Shown here: positions 1 to 8,177 of the stretch, piece by piece
Layout: each line of letters opens with the position of its first letter
How positions within the stretch are numbered: position 1 is the stretch's first letter
Assembly (NCBI RefSeq): GCF_014764445.1
Contig: NZ_CP061721.1
Span: 62,001-126,000, forward strand
Direction of reading: 5' to 3'
Length of the DNA: 64,000 nucleotides
Source of the DNA: Pseudarthrobacter sp. BIM B-2242
Lineage (GTDB): Bacteria > Actinomycetota > Actinomycetes > Actinomycetales > Micrococcaceae
Notes under the pieces: model-generated
The model's database searches: none
What the model was told of the DNA's origin: nothing
The model's input: only the letters and a program-made list of their open reading frames with translations
Program-made: the position numbers and the translations under genes

Positions 1-397
1 CCTCGGGAACGAGGCAGAGCTTTTCCACCGGGACGCTGAGCAGTTCCACCATGGCCCCGTCGGAGTAGCAGCCGATGCAACCGATGCTGCGGCAGACGTT
101 TTGCCTGCCCAGCTGGCACGGCTCGCACTGGCCGCAGTAGATCATGGGGCTGATGGCCACCCGGTCACCGGCACGAAAGGCACCGCCATCCTCGCCAATG
201 GCCTCCACCACGCCTGAAGATTCGTGGCCTTGGATGATGGGCAGATCGGTGGGGTAGTCGTCTTCAAAGATGTGCAGATCGGTTCCGCAAAGAGCCACAT
301 GGTGCATGCGGACCAGAGCGTGTCCGGGTTCCAGGGAAGGTTCGGCCACCTCTTCAAAGCTGATGGTTTCTTTGGCAATGGTGCGTGCTGTCAGCAT
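1..397 (-). CDS. Zinc-dependent MDR alcohol dehydrogenase, N-terminal part (runs off the window edge)
   Basis: The frame stays open from an ATG at 397 to the window edge, so only about the first 132 residues are visible. It is a zinc medium-chain dehydrogenase, which oxidises an alcohol or polyol with NAD(P). Seen are the catalytic-zinc motif LCGTDLH, the GHE motif (QGHESSG), and the structural-zinc cluster CGQCEPCQLGRQNVC. Its start lies 14 bp after the stop of the YciI gene on the same strand, so the two are probably co-transcribed. The substrate cannot be told. The cofactor domain is outside the window. Confidence 0.85.
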   Translation of the reverse strand, partial: MLTARTIAKETISFEEVAEPSLEPGHALVRMHHVALCGTDLHIFEDDYPTDLPIIQGHESSGVVEAIGEDGGAFRAGDRVAISPMIYCGQCEPCQLGRQNVCRSIGCIGCYSDGAMVELLSVPVEKLCLVPE

Positions 398-411
398 GGG
401 ATTTCCGGCCC

Positions 412-702
412 CTACTTCTCGTTGGCGCCGAAAAAGATGTTCCACTGCCGGATGCTGCGTTCTTCCACCCGGTCGTTCTGGAAGAACGGGTCCTGGTCCA
501 TGAGGGCTTCAACATCGGCTTTGGACTCACCGGTGATGAGAAGCAGTGCCCCGGGGGCCTCGTCCGGGCCGAACGGGCCACTCTTGACCAGCCGGCCGCC
601 GTCGAACTGCGACTGCAGGAACTCGACGTGGCGGGGGCGGTGCTGGTCGCGGCCGGCTGCGGTGTCATCAGAATATGAATAGGTGACGGCGAAAGTAGGC
701 AT
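412..702 (-). CDS. YciI family protein
   Basis: A 96-residue protein of the YciI / dimeric alpha-beta barrel fold. It begins MPTFAVTYSYSDD and carries the family features HVEFLQSQFDGG (the conserved His), SGPFGPDEAPGALL and the ESKADVEALMDQDPF segment that ends in a conserved D-P-F. YciI proteins are small cytoplasmic enzymes or binding proteins of poorly known function. It lies directly upstream of the alcohol dehydrogenase gene, suggesting one transcript and a shared, unknown pathway. Confidence 0.85.
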   Translation of the reverse strand: MPTFAVTYSYSDDTAAGRDQHRPRHVEFLQSQFDGGRLVKSGPFGPDEAPGALLLITGESKADVEALMDQDPFFQNDRVEERSIRQWNIFFGANEK

Positions 703-876
703 GGGAAATTCCTCTGCATTGAGTCCGGGGGTTCAGGTGGGGCCTCACTTTTTTATGAGGGCGGTCACACCGTGTTATTCAATGGTGGGGAATTGATTGA
801 GACTTGTCCAATACCTACTGAGTCAATGACAATGTGTAGATTTTACATAATCAGGGGCGGCCCAGGGTGGAGGCTG

Positions 877-1770
877 TTAGGCGGGGGTGGGGAGGACTTC
901 CTCAGCCACTTCTAAAGCAAGTGTCAGGGCAGGTGAGGTGAGCGCCGGGTTCCAGGCAATGCCGGATTCGAGCTGCGGTGCATGGCCGGAGAGTGGAATG
1001 AATACTGTTCCGGCAGGCATGATGCCGGCAACGGAGTCAGGCATCAGGCTGACGCCCACGCCGCCGGCGACGAGTGAGAGGGCGGTGTAGGGGTCCGTTA
1101 CTTCCTGGGCCACGCGGGTGCGGAACCCTGCAATGGTGCAGGCGGAAAAGATGGCCTCGCGCAGTGTGGAGCCCTGGGCCTGGCGCATGGTGACGAAGCC
1201 GTCTTCGGCCAGTTCGTTCAGGGCGATGCTTTGCCTGCCGGCAAGTGGGTGGTCTACCGGGACGGTGGCTCCGAGCGGTTCTATCGCGATGCGCCGGGTT
1301 GCCAGGGATGGTGCGTCCACGGGCAGGCCGATGAAGGACAGGTCCAGGGAGCCGTTCCGCAGGTGGCCCAGGGCGTCCTGGGTCAGGAGTCCGCCATGGA
1401 GGGTGAGGTCCAGGCCTGGGTAGCGGTTCCGCAGAGCCCGGGTCAGTGGCGGCAGCGTTTTGTGATTGAGCGCCCCTGAGAACCCGATGGCCAGACGCCC
1501 GTAAACAGTTCCGGTTTCAGCGGTGGCAGCGCGGCGGGCGAGGTCCAGTTCCTCGAGGATCTTCCGTGCGTGGGGCAGGAGCGACAATCCGGCAGTGGTC
1601 AGGGAAACGGCTCGTGTGTTGCGTTCAAACAGCTCTGCGCCCAAGTCCTTTTCCAGCTTTTTGATGGTCTGGCTCAGGGGCGACTGTGCCATATGCAGGC
1701 GAGTCGCGGCCCGGCCGAAGTGAAGCTCCTCGGCGACTGCCAAAAATGCCTCGATTTGCCGCAGTTCCAT
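877..1770 (-). CDS. LysR-family transcriptional regulator
   Basis: About 297 residues from the ATG of MELRQIEAFLAVAEE, the usual LysR N-terminus. An ATG four codons upstream is possible but would add an atypical MRRH. The winged HTH covers about residues 1-60 (GRAATRLHMAQSPLSQTIKKLE is the recognition region). The rest is the periplasmic-binding-like effector domain, starting near YGRLAIGFSG. It is the next gene upstream of the YciI/alcohol dehydrogenase pair on the same strand, with a gap of about 170 bp, so that pair is a candidate target. The effector is unknown. Confidence 0.9.
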   Translation of the reverse strand: MELRQIEAFLAVAEELHFGRAATRLHMAQSPLSQTIKKLEKDLGAELFERNTRAVSLTTAGLSLLPHARKILEELDLARRAATAETGTVYGRLAIGFSGALNHKTLPPLTRALRNRYPGLDLTLHGGLLTQDALGHLRNGSLDLSFIGLPVDAPSLATRRIAIEPLGATVPVDHPLAGRQSIALNELAEDGFVTMRQAQGSTLREAIFSACTIAGFRTRVAQEVTDPYTALSLVAGGVGVSLMPDSVAGIMPAGTVFIPLSGHAPQLESGIAWNPALTSPALTLALEVAEEVLPTPA

Positions 1771-2313
1771 GTGCCTCCTCATCCGCCGTTCCGGCCGTCA
1801 TCCCAAGGCTACTTCGTGCAGGCCGGCGGCCTGCCCCCGCAGATGGCGAGTGCAACGCCAAACCCCGGATCACGATCACTCACCCGGTCTGGACGGCACC
1901 CAAAGGCTAAGACCGGAAGTCATTTCCGGCCCCAGCTTCAATGACCCATGCCCGGTGCGCCCAGTCCGGGCCCAGCGGCGGCAGCGAGAGGTGGTTTCGC
2001 CGTTGAACCGCCAGGGTGCGGCTGGCGGGGCACCCGGTCTGAAGCATCCTGATGGCCGTGACGGGGATGTTGAGCTGCGCCGGTACCTGGTGGGTGTGGG
2101 GGAGCAGGGCCTCTTCCGGCGGCCGGCGGTTCCACCCGGCGGGTGCTGCGTGGATCAGCCGGACAGCCGTAGGGCGTTCAGGCTCGCGAGGTCTCAGGTA
2201 GGGCAGCTGCCCGGCCAGACACAACCGGGGCAAGGGCTTCGGTGGAGGGCAATTCTTCGGCCCCTGCAACAAACCTTTGGCCGCCGGGTTCCCGTTACTC
2301 CTGCTCTACAGCA
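1771..2313. other. Intergenic region, no gene recognised
   Basis: This 543-bp stretch separates the LysR gene from the end of the FAD dehydrogenase gene. It is GC-rich, so frames stay open by chance on both strands, but none has a ribosome-binding site, a conserved motif or a hydrophobic pattern I recognise. The LysR promoter should lie at its left end. Confidence 0.5.
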
Positions 2314-4077
2314 CTAGATTGCCTTAGATGCCTCCAGAGTAGTGGCTGCCCGGGCTGCGGCGACCGCGTGGCGGGCCGCCTGCCAGCCGAAGGTCATGCC
2401 GGAGCCGACCTGCACCCCTGCGCCGGGGTATTCCGAACCCATGACCGAGGCGGCATCGTTTCCGGCAGCGTAGAGTCCGGCGACGGGTTTGCCCTGGGTA
2501 TCAAGTGCCTGCCCGTTACCGTCGGTGAGCACCCCGTAAGCGGTCCCCAGGGGTGTGGGCACTACGGCCATGGCATAAAACGGTGCCTTCAGCAGCGGCC
2601 CGATGTTCGGGTTCGGCCCGTGGTCCGGGTCCCCGGCCACCTGTCCGAAGAGCAGCTCGCCTTTGTGGAAGTCCTCATCCACGCCGGTGGCGGCAAAGCC
2701 GTTGTAGCGCTGCACGGTCGATTCCAGGCCGGCGGCGTCCACGCTGATCTGCCCCGCCAAGCCGGCGAGGGTCTCTGCCTCGTAGAGATAGCCGTCCTTG
2801 ATGTAGCGCCGCAATGCCGCACGCGGCAGGTGGGGCATCGTGATCATGCCGAGCCCGTATTTTGCCAGGGTCCGCGAGTCCACGATCAGCCAGGCCGGTA
2901 CTGCAGCAGCGTCCGTGGAAGCGAACATGGCCCGTACGAAGCGGTGGTAGGAACAGGATTCGTCCACGAAGCGCAAGCCGTTGGAGTCTACGGCGATCAC
3001 GCCGGGACGGGCACGGTCCCAGATATGCGGGAAGACCACGCGGGAACCGTCCCTTCGCCGCCCGATCGAGCTGGGGAACCACAGGGCGTTTTCCCCGTTA
3101 TCCCGGCCCAGGGCGGCCCCGGCCTCCCTGGCCAGGGACAGGGTGTCTCCGGTGGACCCTTCCCCGGCCCGCGAGTAGAGCGGCGTGGGGGAAGGCAGCA
3201 GCTTCGCGCGCATTTCAGTGCTTTGGGCGAAGCCGCCGCCGGCGAGCAGCGCGCCCTGGCGGGAACGGATGCGCAGGCGCGTGCCGTTGTGCACGACTGC
3301 GGCCCCGATTACGCGGTCCCCTTCCTTGAGCAGTTCCGTGGTTTGGGCGCCGAAAAGGAATTCCACCCCGCGGTTGCGCGATTCGTGGAACATCCGGGCC
3401 ACAAGCCCGTTGCCCATGACCAGACGCGTGCCACGGGGACGGGTGAGCCGGTCAAGTGCCCACCGCAGGCCGAGTTGTGCAGCCAGAGCCACGGCCTTGC
3501 CGCGCTCAGCCAGCGAACCGGTGTAGAGCTTGAGCAAAGCGGACACGTCCGCACGGCGCAACATCAGGGTCCCGCCCATAAGTGCGAACTCAGGCACCGG
3601 CGGACGGACACGGGCGAAGTCGGACTTGTCCAGCAGGCGCCCGTTGAAGGGCTCCGGCTCCAAGGCGCGGCCGGTCTTGCCGGTCTCGGGCAGTTCGGAG
3701 TGGTAGTCGACCACGGCAGGGGATTGCCGGAAGGTAACGCCAAGCTCATGCATTGCCTCCAGCATCTTCGGCGCAGCGTCCAGGTAGGCGAGCCAGCCCT
3801 CCCGCGGGGCCTGACCGCCCACGACGGCATCCAGATAGCGTGTGGCCCGGTCGTAATCGTCCAGGATTCCGTCTTCTCGCTGGAACCGGTTGTTGGGCAC
3901 CCAGCACGTCCCGGCCGAGTACGCGGTGGTTCCCCCAAGGAATTCGGTTTTTTCCAGAACCAGGACGTCCGAACCCTGCGCCGCGGCGGTCAACGCCGCT
4001 GAAAGCCCCGCCGCTCCCGTGCCAAGCACCAAAAGGTCCACTTCCTGATCCCACTTGTCCACCGAGGACGTTTTCAT
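2314..4077 (-). CDS. FAD-dependent dehydrogenase of the 3-ketosteroid delta1-dehydrogenase / fumarate reductase family
   Basis: About 587 residues from ATG 4077 ([11 protein letters not shown]). The FAD Rossmann motif GTGAAG is at residues 19-24, followed by [19 protein letters not shown], the KstD-type second FAD contact. Near the C-terminus are [10 protein letters not shown], whose Tyr matches the catalytic region of KstD enzymes, and the FAD-closing [14 protein letters not shown] and [11 protein letters not shown]. Such enzymes remove hydrogens alpha,beta to a ketone, as in steroid ring A, on the cytoplasmic side. No other steroid gene lies nearby, so the substrate is open and the call is to the family. 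An in-frame ATG 46 codons upstream gives a non-homologous-looking Arg-rich extension and is rejected. Confidence 0.85.
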   Translation of the reverse strand: MKTSSVDKWDQEVDLLVLGTGAAGLSAALTAAAQGSDVLVLEKTEFLGGTTAYSAGTCWVPNNRFQREDGILDDYDRATRYLDAVVGGQAPREGWLAYLDAAPKMLEAMHELGVTFRQSPAVVDYHSELPETGKTGRALEPEPFNGRLLDKSDFARVRPPVPEFALMGGTLMLRRADVSALLKLYTGSLAERGKAVALAAQLGLRWALDRLTRPRGTRLVMGNGLVARMFHESRNRGVEFLFGAQTTELLKEGDRVIGAAVVHNGTRLRIRSRQGALLAGGGFAQSTEMRAKLLPSPTPLYSRAGEGSTGDTLSLAREAGAALGRDNGENALWFPSSIGRRRDGSRVVFPHIWDRARPGVIAVDSNGLRFVDESCSYHRFVRAMFASTDAAAVPAWLIVDSRTLAKYGLGMITMPHLPRAALRRYIKDGYLYEAETLAGLAGQISVDAAGLESTVQRYNGFAATGVDEDFHKGELLFGQVAGDPDHGPNPNIGPLLKAPFYAMAVVPTPLGTAYGVLTDGNGQALDTQGKPVAGLYAAGNDAASVMGSEYPGAGVQVGSGMTFGWQAARHAVAAARAATTLEASKAI

Positions 4078-4580
4078 GCTTCTCCTTCGCGCACATCGGC
4101 GTGCGTCACGTGCTGAATGTCCTCCCCAGTATGAGCGCCAGACCATGTAGCGTCCATGACTAATTAAGTTATTGATTATGTGCGAAATAAGAATAGTGAT
4201 GCGCGTGAACGGCAATGAGTGGTCGTACCAGGACGAGGATCTTGGGCCGCAGCAGTTAGCTTCGGAGCAGCCGGCATCGGAGCAAAGGTAGATCCGAGTG
4301 GCTCCTCGGCGGAGGTGTTTGGCCTTCCTGGCCGCGGCGGTTTGGGCGGAACGATCATCGGCGGACGGTCAGCACAGCGCATCAACTTTAGACATCACGG
4401 AAAGGCTGACTGAGAAATGACGCGGCCACCGTGGAAACATGAACTAGATGCCTAAGGCCTCCCGTTCTGCGCTGAACGCAGCACATCAGCATGACTGCAG
4501 TGGAATTCGCTCGCGGTCTGCGCAAGCTCCTGACGAGGGGAAACTCGGAATTCACCACGGACCGGGAGTCCTCGCAGCTA
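4078..4580. other. Intergenic region upstream of the FAD dehydrogenase
   Basis: About 500 bp without a credible gene. At 4150-4200 it is AT-rich (TAATTAAGTTATTGATTA), unlike the surrounding sequence, and probably contains the promoter of the FAD dehydrogenase. Nothing else is recognised before the toxin-antitoxin repeat starts near 4581. Confidence 0.4.
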
Positions 4581-4629
4581 CTTCTACTCCCGTGGTTTAA
4601 GAGCCGATAACCGGCCTTTCGTCAGCCTG

Positions 4630-4651
4630 AGCTGGGGGAGAGGCCCCAGCT
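4630..4651 (-). terminator. Hairpin downstream of the toxin gene (copy 1)
   Basis: AGCTGGGG and CCCCAGCT form perfect 8-bp arms around a 6-base loop just after the toxin stop codon. There is no strong T tract. In the second copy the same place is mutated and the hairpin is lost. Confidence 0.45.
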
Positions 4652-4673
4652 GGCACATCTTTCCTGAGGTCGG

Positions 4674-4967
4674 CTAACGCGGCTTGTACACGTCGGATCG
4701 GTGTTCGATGCGGTGGACATACAGGATGTGCTCTTCGACGTCGAGGGTGAACAACACCCTGTAGTCACCGCGGCGTGCGGTGCGCAGGCCGCGGAGTTCG
4801 TTCGTCAACGGTTTACTCAGCCGGTAAGGGTTATCGGCCAGGACGCCAGTGACGAATTCGACGATCGCTGCCGCTGCCTTCTCGGGCAACCGCCGAAAAC
4901 CCTTCAACGCGGGGCTGGTAACTTCGACCTTCCATGACGGATGACCGGCGGTCTGTGCATCAGTCAC
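4674..4967 (-). CDS. RelE/ParE-family toxin (copy 1)
   Basis: A 97-residue RelE/ParE-fold protein. RelE relatives cut mRNA on the ribosome, while ParE relatives block gyrase. Characteristic stretches are ALKGFRRLPEKAAAAIVEF in the first helices, then GLRTARRGDYRVLFTLD and HILYVHRIEHRSDVY, the RelE core that contributes the basic residues. It starts with GTG inside a GTGA overlap with the antitoxin stop, so it is translationally coupled. It differs from the 10.5-kb copy at five of the last 86 residues, and completely in the first ten or so. Confidence 0.9.
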   Translation of the reverse strand: MTDAQTAGHPSWKVEVTSPALKGFRRLPEKAAAAIVEFVTGVLADNPYRLSKPLTNELRGLRTARRGDYRVLFTLDVEEHILYVHRIEHRSDVYKPR

Positions 4968-5239
4968 CGCGGCGGCAGCCCGAATTCACGGCGGAGGTCA
5001 TCACCGCTGGTCGTGTTGCCTTCGGCGATGTCGCGCCGGGCCTGGTCCAGATCTTCGCGGATGCCAGGCTGGGAAAGCCAATGGATTGTTTCCTGCAGAG
5101 ACTCGAGGTCCGCCGCGGACATCAGCACTGCCGACGGGTGCCCGTGGCGGGTGATCTGGATGATCTCGTGGGTCTTGTCAGCTTCCTCCACGAGGGCGGA
5201 AAGCTTGTCCTTGGCTTCGCTGAGCGGTACCGTTCTCAT
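4964..5239 (-). CDS. Phd/YefM-family antitoxin (copy 1)
   Basis: A 91-residue antitoxin beginning MRTVPLSEAKDKLSALVEEA, the standard Phd/YefM DNA-binding N-terminus. HGHPSAVLMSAADLESLQET follows, and the C-terminal part (residues about 50-91) would wrap the toxin. It precedes the toxin with a 4-bp overlap. Phd/YefM proteins repress their own promoter, and a 7-1-7 palindrome lies just upstream of the start. Five residues differ from the copy at 10179. Confidence 0.92.
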   Translation of the reverse strand: MRTVPLSEAKDKLSALVEEADKTHEIIQITRHGHPSAVLMSAADLESLQETIHWLSQPGIREDLDQARRDIAEGNTTSGDDLRREFGLPPR

Positions 5240-5262
5240 GGCACAACTCTAGCCGAAACTCA

Positions 5263-5277
5263 GGCTAGTCACTAGCC
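5263..5277. promoter_or_regulatory. Antitoxin operator palindrome and promoter (copy 1)
   Basis: GGCTAGT-C-ACTAGCC is a perfect 7-1-7 palindrome 24 bp upstream of the antitoxin start. On the minus strand, TTTACA, 17 bases and TAAAAG read just upstream as -35 and -10 elements, which would put the palindrome at or after the transcription start. This fits autorepression. In copy 2 the right arm has mutated to ATTGGCC. Confidence 0.65.
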
Positions 5278-5351
5278 CAACTTTTAGCCGATAATGGATA
5301 CTCTGTAAAGCTGGGGCAGGTCGATTGCATTGTGCAGACGGGGACGCAATG

Positions 5352-5918
5352 CTAGGCCAGCTTGGCTTGGCGCAGGTATTGATAGACCGTCTCCCGGCTG
5401 ATTCCGTAGTCACGGGCGAGGATGACTTTGGGTACGCCGTCGCCAGCGCGATGTACCAGTTCGGCGGCTCGCTCGGGCGACAGGGTCTTTTTTCGTCCTT
5501 TGTAAACACCTCGTTGTTGTGCCAGCTTGATGCCTTCCCGCTGGCGTTCCCGGATAAGTGCCCGTTCGAATTCCGCGAAGGCCCCCATGACCGAGAGCAT
5601 GAGGTTTGCCATGGGGGAGTCCTCGCCGGTGAAGACCAGGCTCTCTTTAACGAACTCAACGCGCACACCCTTGCGAGTGAGGCCTTGAACCAGTGCACGA
5701 AGGTCATCCAGGTTTCGGGCGAGCCGGTCCATGCTGTGCACCACCACTGTGTCCCCGTCGCGAGCAAAGCGTTGCAACTCGTTGAGCTGTGGCCTGGCCG
5801 TATCCCTGCCGGATGCTTTGTCCGTAAACACTCGGTCCAAAATCTGGCCTTCGAGCTGGCGCTTCTCATTCTGGTCTAGGGAACTGACCCGGACATACCC
5901 AATGCGCTGACCCACCAT
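5352..5918 (-). CDS. Small serine recombinase (resolvase/invertase family)
   Basis: A 188-residue site-specific recombinase. The catalytic region GYVRVSSLDQN puts the nucleophilic Ser at residue 12, and the conserved arginines are in HSMDRLARNLDDL. The long E helix (MLSVMGAFAEFERALIRERQREGI) leads to a C-terminal HTH (PKVILARDYGISRETVYQYLRQ). The length fits Tn3-type resolvases and DNA invertases. ATG 5918 is chosen because GGAGG lies 6 bases upstream, while the ATG at 5930 has none. No transposase is adjacent, so it may be a relic of an element or act on local sites. Confidence 0.92.
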   Translation of the reverse strand: MVGQRIGYVRVSSLDQNEKRQLEGQILDRVFTDKASGRDTARPQLNELQRFARDGDTVVVHSMDRLARNLDDLRALVQGLTRKGVRVEFVKESLVFTGEDSPMANLMLSVMGAFAEFERALIRERQREGIKLAQQRGVYKGRKKTLSPERAAELVHRAGDGVPKVILARDYGISRETVYQYLRQAKLA

Positions 5919-5929
5919 GACTGCCTCCA

Positions 5930-5953
5930 ACTCTCATGCGTGACATTGAGTGT
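5930..5953. promoter_or_regulatory. Imperfect palindrome upstream of the recombinase
   Basis: ACTCTCA and TGAGTGT arms (one mismatch) flank 10 bases directly upstream of the recombinase start. Resolvases often bind dimer sites next to their own gene. This is a weak candidate. Confidence 0.25.
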
Positions 5954-6058
5954 TAGGGCCAAGCGAACGCGGCGTCAAGGCTCTCCGGCTTTCGCATCGA
6001 CTGTCGAAGCCGGCGCAGGTGATGCTGAGGTTATGCTCGTGCCGATTCCTACGCAAAT

Positions 6059-6700
6059 CTATTCAGCAGAAGGGTTCGTACTGCTGTGTGGGTGCTGCTG
6101 AATATACGACTCGTAGGACGGGCGTGAGTCCAGCCAGGGCCAGCCGCCTTCCCTAGGACCTGCCGTAAGGGAGCCTAGGACCGGGAGGCCAAGTTCTGCA
6201 CGCATGGCGTCACGAAGGACATGAAGCAGATCTTGGGCTTGAAACCACGCCGGGTAGTAGGAAGTGAACGCATGCCGCTTCTGGACTCGCCAGGTTATTT
6301 CCATCAGGGCGCCCGATACCCGGTCTGCGAGATCAGCAACATGACTGGTTGCCAGCAACTGAATCTCCCCAAGCAGTGGCTGAAGTGAGTCGTCCCAATT
6401 TATGAAGTATTCCGTGAGCCTCTCAGAGATGATTTCGTCGTCTTCATCGGAAACTTCCGAGTCCCCGTCATACGACAAGAAAGCAGCTACCCCATCAATC
6501 TCTCGAAGCATGACTTCGGCTAACGCCAGATATTTCGCATAGGCCGCGCGCCGGTCCAGAAGCCAACGACGGCTATCCTCGACCTTGACCTTGCGCATCT
6601 CGCTCGAACGAGCCAGCAGGGCCGATACGACGGCAACAGCAAGGCCGCCGCCAATTGTGAATCCGCCGGTAAGAAGCGCTGTGGTCGTCTGGGGATCCAT
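6059..6700 (-). CDS. Hypothetical membrane-anchored protein
   Basis: A 213-residue protein I do not recognise. One hydrophobic segment at about residues 8-30 (LLTGGFTIGGGLAVAVVSALLA) is followed by a positively charged stretch (RSSEMRKVKVEDSRR), so the bulk should be cytoplasmic. That part is helical and acidic around residues 75-90 (DGDSEVSDEDDEIISE). Similar single-pass proteins with a helical cytoplasmic tail are common on actinobacterial islands and have no known function. It lies between the recombinase and DUF4193 on the minus strand. Confidence 0.65.
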   Translation of the reverse strand: MDPQTTTALLTGGFTIGGGLAVAVVSALLARSSEMRKVKVEDSRRWLLDRRAAYAKYLALAEVMLREIDGVAAFLSYDGDSEVSDEDDEIISERLTEYFINWDDSLQPLLGEIQLLATSHVADLADRVSGALMEITWRVQKRHAFTSYYPAWFQAQDLLHVLRDAMRAELGLPVLGSLTAGPREGGWPWLDSRPSYESYIQQHPHSSTNPSAE

Positions 6701-7106
6701 GCTTTGATCCTAAGAGGGGCGGCGTCACTCAAGGCGCAACTATTACATGGTCGAGCAAGAAAAAGTGGTAAACCGGTTGCACCGGAAGCCCGAATCCCCA
6801 AGCCCGGTCAGCTCTAGTGGCTGCGAGGAAAGGTGTGTGAGTGATGCATCTGGTGCAATAAGCAGACCTTTACTTTACGTAACGTCCGCTATGGGCGGCC
6901 GGTGTCCGCGTGGGGGAGCGATGTACGTTTCGGGGGAGGGTCGAATGCCCTGGCGTTGGGCGGCGCGGGAATGCGCTGACGCGGGGCCGCCTGGCGTGGA
7001 CCCGTCGTATTCCGGTCCTTTGACATGGGAACAACGGCTTATTGGTGTACGTTGCAGTCTCATCAGAAAGAACACCGTAGAAAACGTCAGAAATGAGAAG
7101 CACCTA
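6701..7106. other. Intergenic region between divergent genes
   Basis: About 400 bp between the divergent membrane-anchored protein and the DUF4193 gene. It should carry both promoters. TTACGTAA near 6876-6883 is a perfect 8-bp palindrome. No further gene is convincing: the frame open from 6747 is only a 5' extension of DUF4193. Confidence 0.4.
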
Positions 7107-7409
7107 GTGGCAACCGATTACGACGAAGTCCGTTCCGACGTCAAGGAATCCCAGGATTCTTCCCTGGAGGCTTTGCAGTCTGCGAATGCCCCTGATGCCC
7201 GCAGCGTCGTCACCGAACTGGACGAAGCCGATGCACTCGATGAGGGCCTGACTCCTGGGGGAGAGATCGTCGCCGAAGAGCTCATTGTTCAGGTCATTCC
7301 CCAGGCAGCGGACGAGTTCACCTGCTATTCCTGTTTCCTCGTCAGGCACCGGTCCCAGCTCGCCCGCGAAAGCAATGGCCACTCGTACTGCATCGAGTGC
7401 GAAGGCTAA
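7107..7409 (+). CDS. DUF4193 family protein
   Basis: 100 residues, matching the actinobacterial DUF4193 family. It starts MATDYDEVRSD, has an acidic middle (VVTELDEADALDEG), and ends with a zinc-ribbon-like C-terminus: FTCYSCFLVRHRSQLARE and YCIECEG, with two CxxC pairs. I chose the GTG at 7107 because the family begins MATDYD, and the upstream open frame has no such sequence. These proteins are abundant, cytoplasmic and of unknown function. The gene is usually chromosomal, so here it may be core sequence that the island inserted around. Confidence 0.9.
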   Translation: MATDYDEVRSDVKESQDSSLEALQSANAPDARSVVTELDEADALDEGLTPGGEIVAEELIVQVIPQAADEFTCYSCFLVRHRSQLARESNGHSYCIECEG

Positions 7410-7419
7410 GCGCCTTCGC
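7399..7419 (+). terminator. Hairpin over the DUF4193 stop codon
   Basis: GCGAAGGC and GCCTTCGC are perfect 8-bp arms with the loop TAAGC, which contains the stop codon. No T tract follows, so it may affect mRNA stability rather than terminate. Confidence 0.35.
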
Positions 7420-7580
7420 AAGGGCGTAGCATCCGACGGCACGCCGCCATCAGGGTGGTGCATCCACCACCAGCGGGGGTCGGGTAGTCCCAGGAGGCTT
7501 AGGAAGGCATCACTTTTGGGCGTTGCTTCGATGACTCGGGAGTGGATTTTCTACCCTGACGGGAAGATTGTTGTTGCGGT

Positions 7581-7943
7581 TCAGGCAGCCTGCGTAGCCA
7601 CTGCTGCCAAGGGCCCCGCGTTCTCCGGGGTGAGGATGCTCAGCCTGTAGTCGGACTGGAACGGATCGACACGGGCAGGCAGATGGTGGGACCTCGAGCA
7701 GGCCCGCAGTTCCTCCAGCGCATCAGGCTCGATCCGCGGCCGGGTCATATCAAGCTCCAGGGTCATACCCGCGGTGAGCGAGTTGGCGCGCTTCATGACT
7801 TCGTACAGGCCGTGGACGCTTTTGGATGTCACATGGCCCTGCGCGGCAACCTGCGCCCTCGCGCAGTCGAGGTCAACCCGGACCAGCACCCGCAGCTTGT
7901 CTGTCGTCACGAAAAATTTTCTCCGCTCTAAGTCGAGTGCCAC
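7581..7943 (-). CDS. Hypothetical protein, possibly STAS-like
   Basis: 120 residues starting from GTG 7943. The GTG at about 7911 (VTTDKLRVLV), preceded by GGAGA, is an alternative start. The alternation VRVDLDCARAQVAAQGHVT, SLTAGMTLELDMTRPRIEP and LEELRACSRSHHLP resembles the beta-alpha pattern of STAS domains, where the central aspartate region follows the second strand. I recall similar Arthrobacter proteins but know no function. It is an isolated gene, convergent with DUF4193. Confidence 0.6.
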   Translation of the reverse strand: MALDLERRKFFVTTDKLRVLVRVDLDCARAQVAAQGHVTSKSVHGLYEVMKRANSLTAGMTLELDMTRPRIEPDALEELRACSRSHHLPARVDPFQSDYRLSILTPENAGPLAAVATQAA

Positions 7944-8177
7944 GACACTGTGGCGCCCCGGACAACACTAGACCCCATGTGATCCAGGCAACACATCCGG
8001 CCGCGTTGGATTGTGTCATGACCGGTGCCGCGGAAGGGGTGCACCCGTAGTGCAAACGCCCGATCGGGACCCCTCCCGGTCTCGCTGGTGAGCGCGCGTA
8101 TTCGGAGCCTGCGAATACCGTTGCTTCACGACTTGGCCGCCGAGGACGTGAGTCGCCGCGGGGTCGGTGATTGCTGG

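Larger units (their letters stand above)
4581..5295. repeat. Inverted repeat copy 1 carrying a toxin-antitoxin module
   Basis: About 715 bp that matches 10122-10840 in opposite orientation. The match runs from the motif CTTCTACTCCCGTGG downstream of the toxin to the common edge ATTATCGGCTAAAAGTTGGG upstream of the antitoxin. It therefore includes the promoter, both genes and the downstream sequence. Both ends drop abruptly into unrelated sequence. Confidence 0.85.

Noticed and set aside
1907..2272. Minus-strand frame of 121 codons between LysR and the FAD dehydrogenase
   Set aside because: Pro/Arg-rich composition with no hydrophobic core, typical of chance frames in GC-rich spacer.
2242..4002. 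A 586-codon open frame on the plus strand opposite the FAD dehydrogenase
   Set aside because: It is antisense to a clear FAD enzyme; long antisense frames are normal at this GC content, and the translation shows no family motif.
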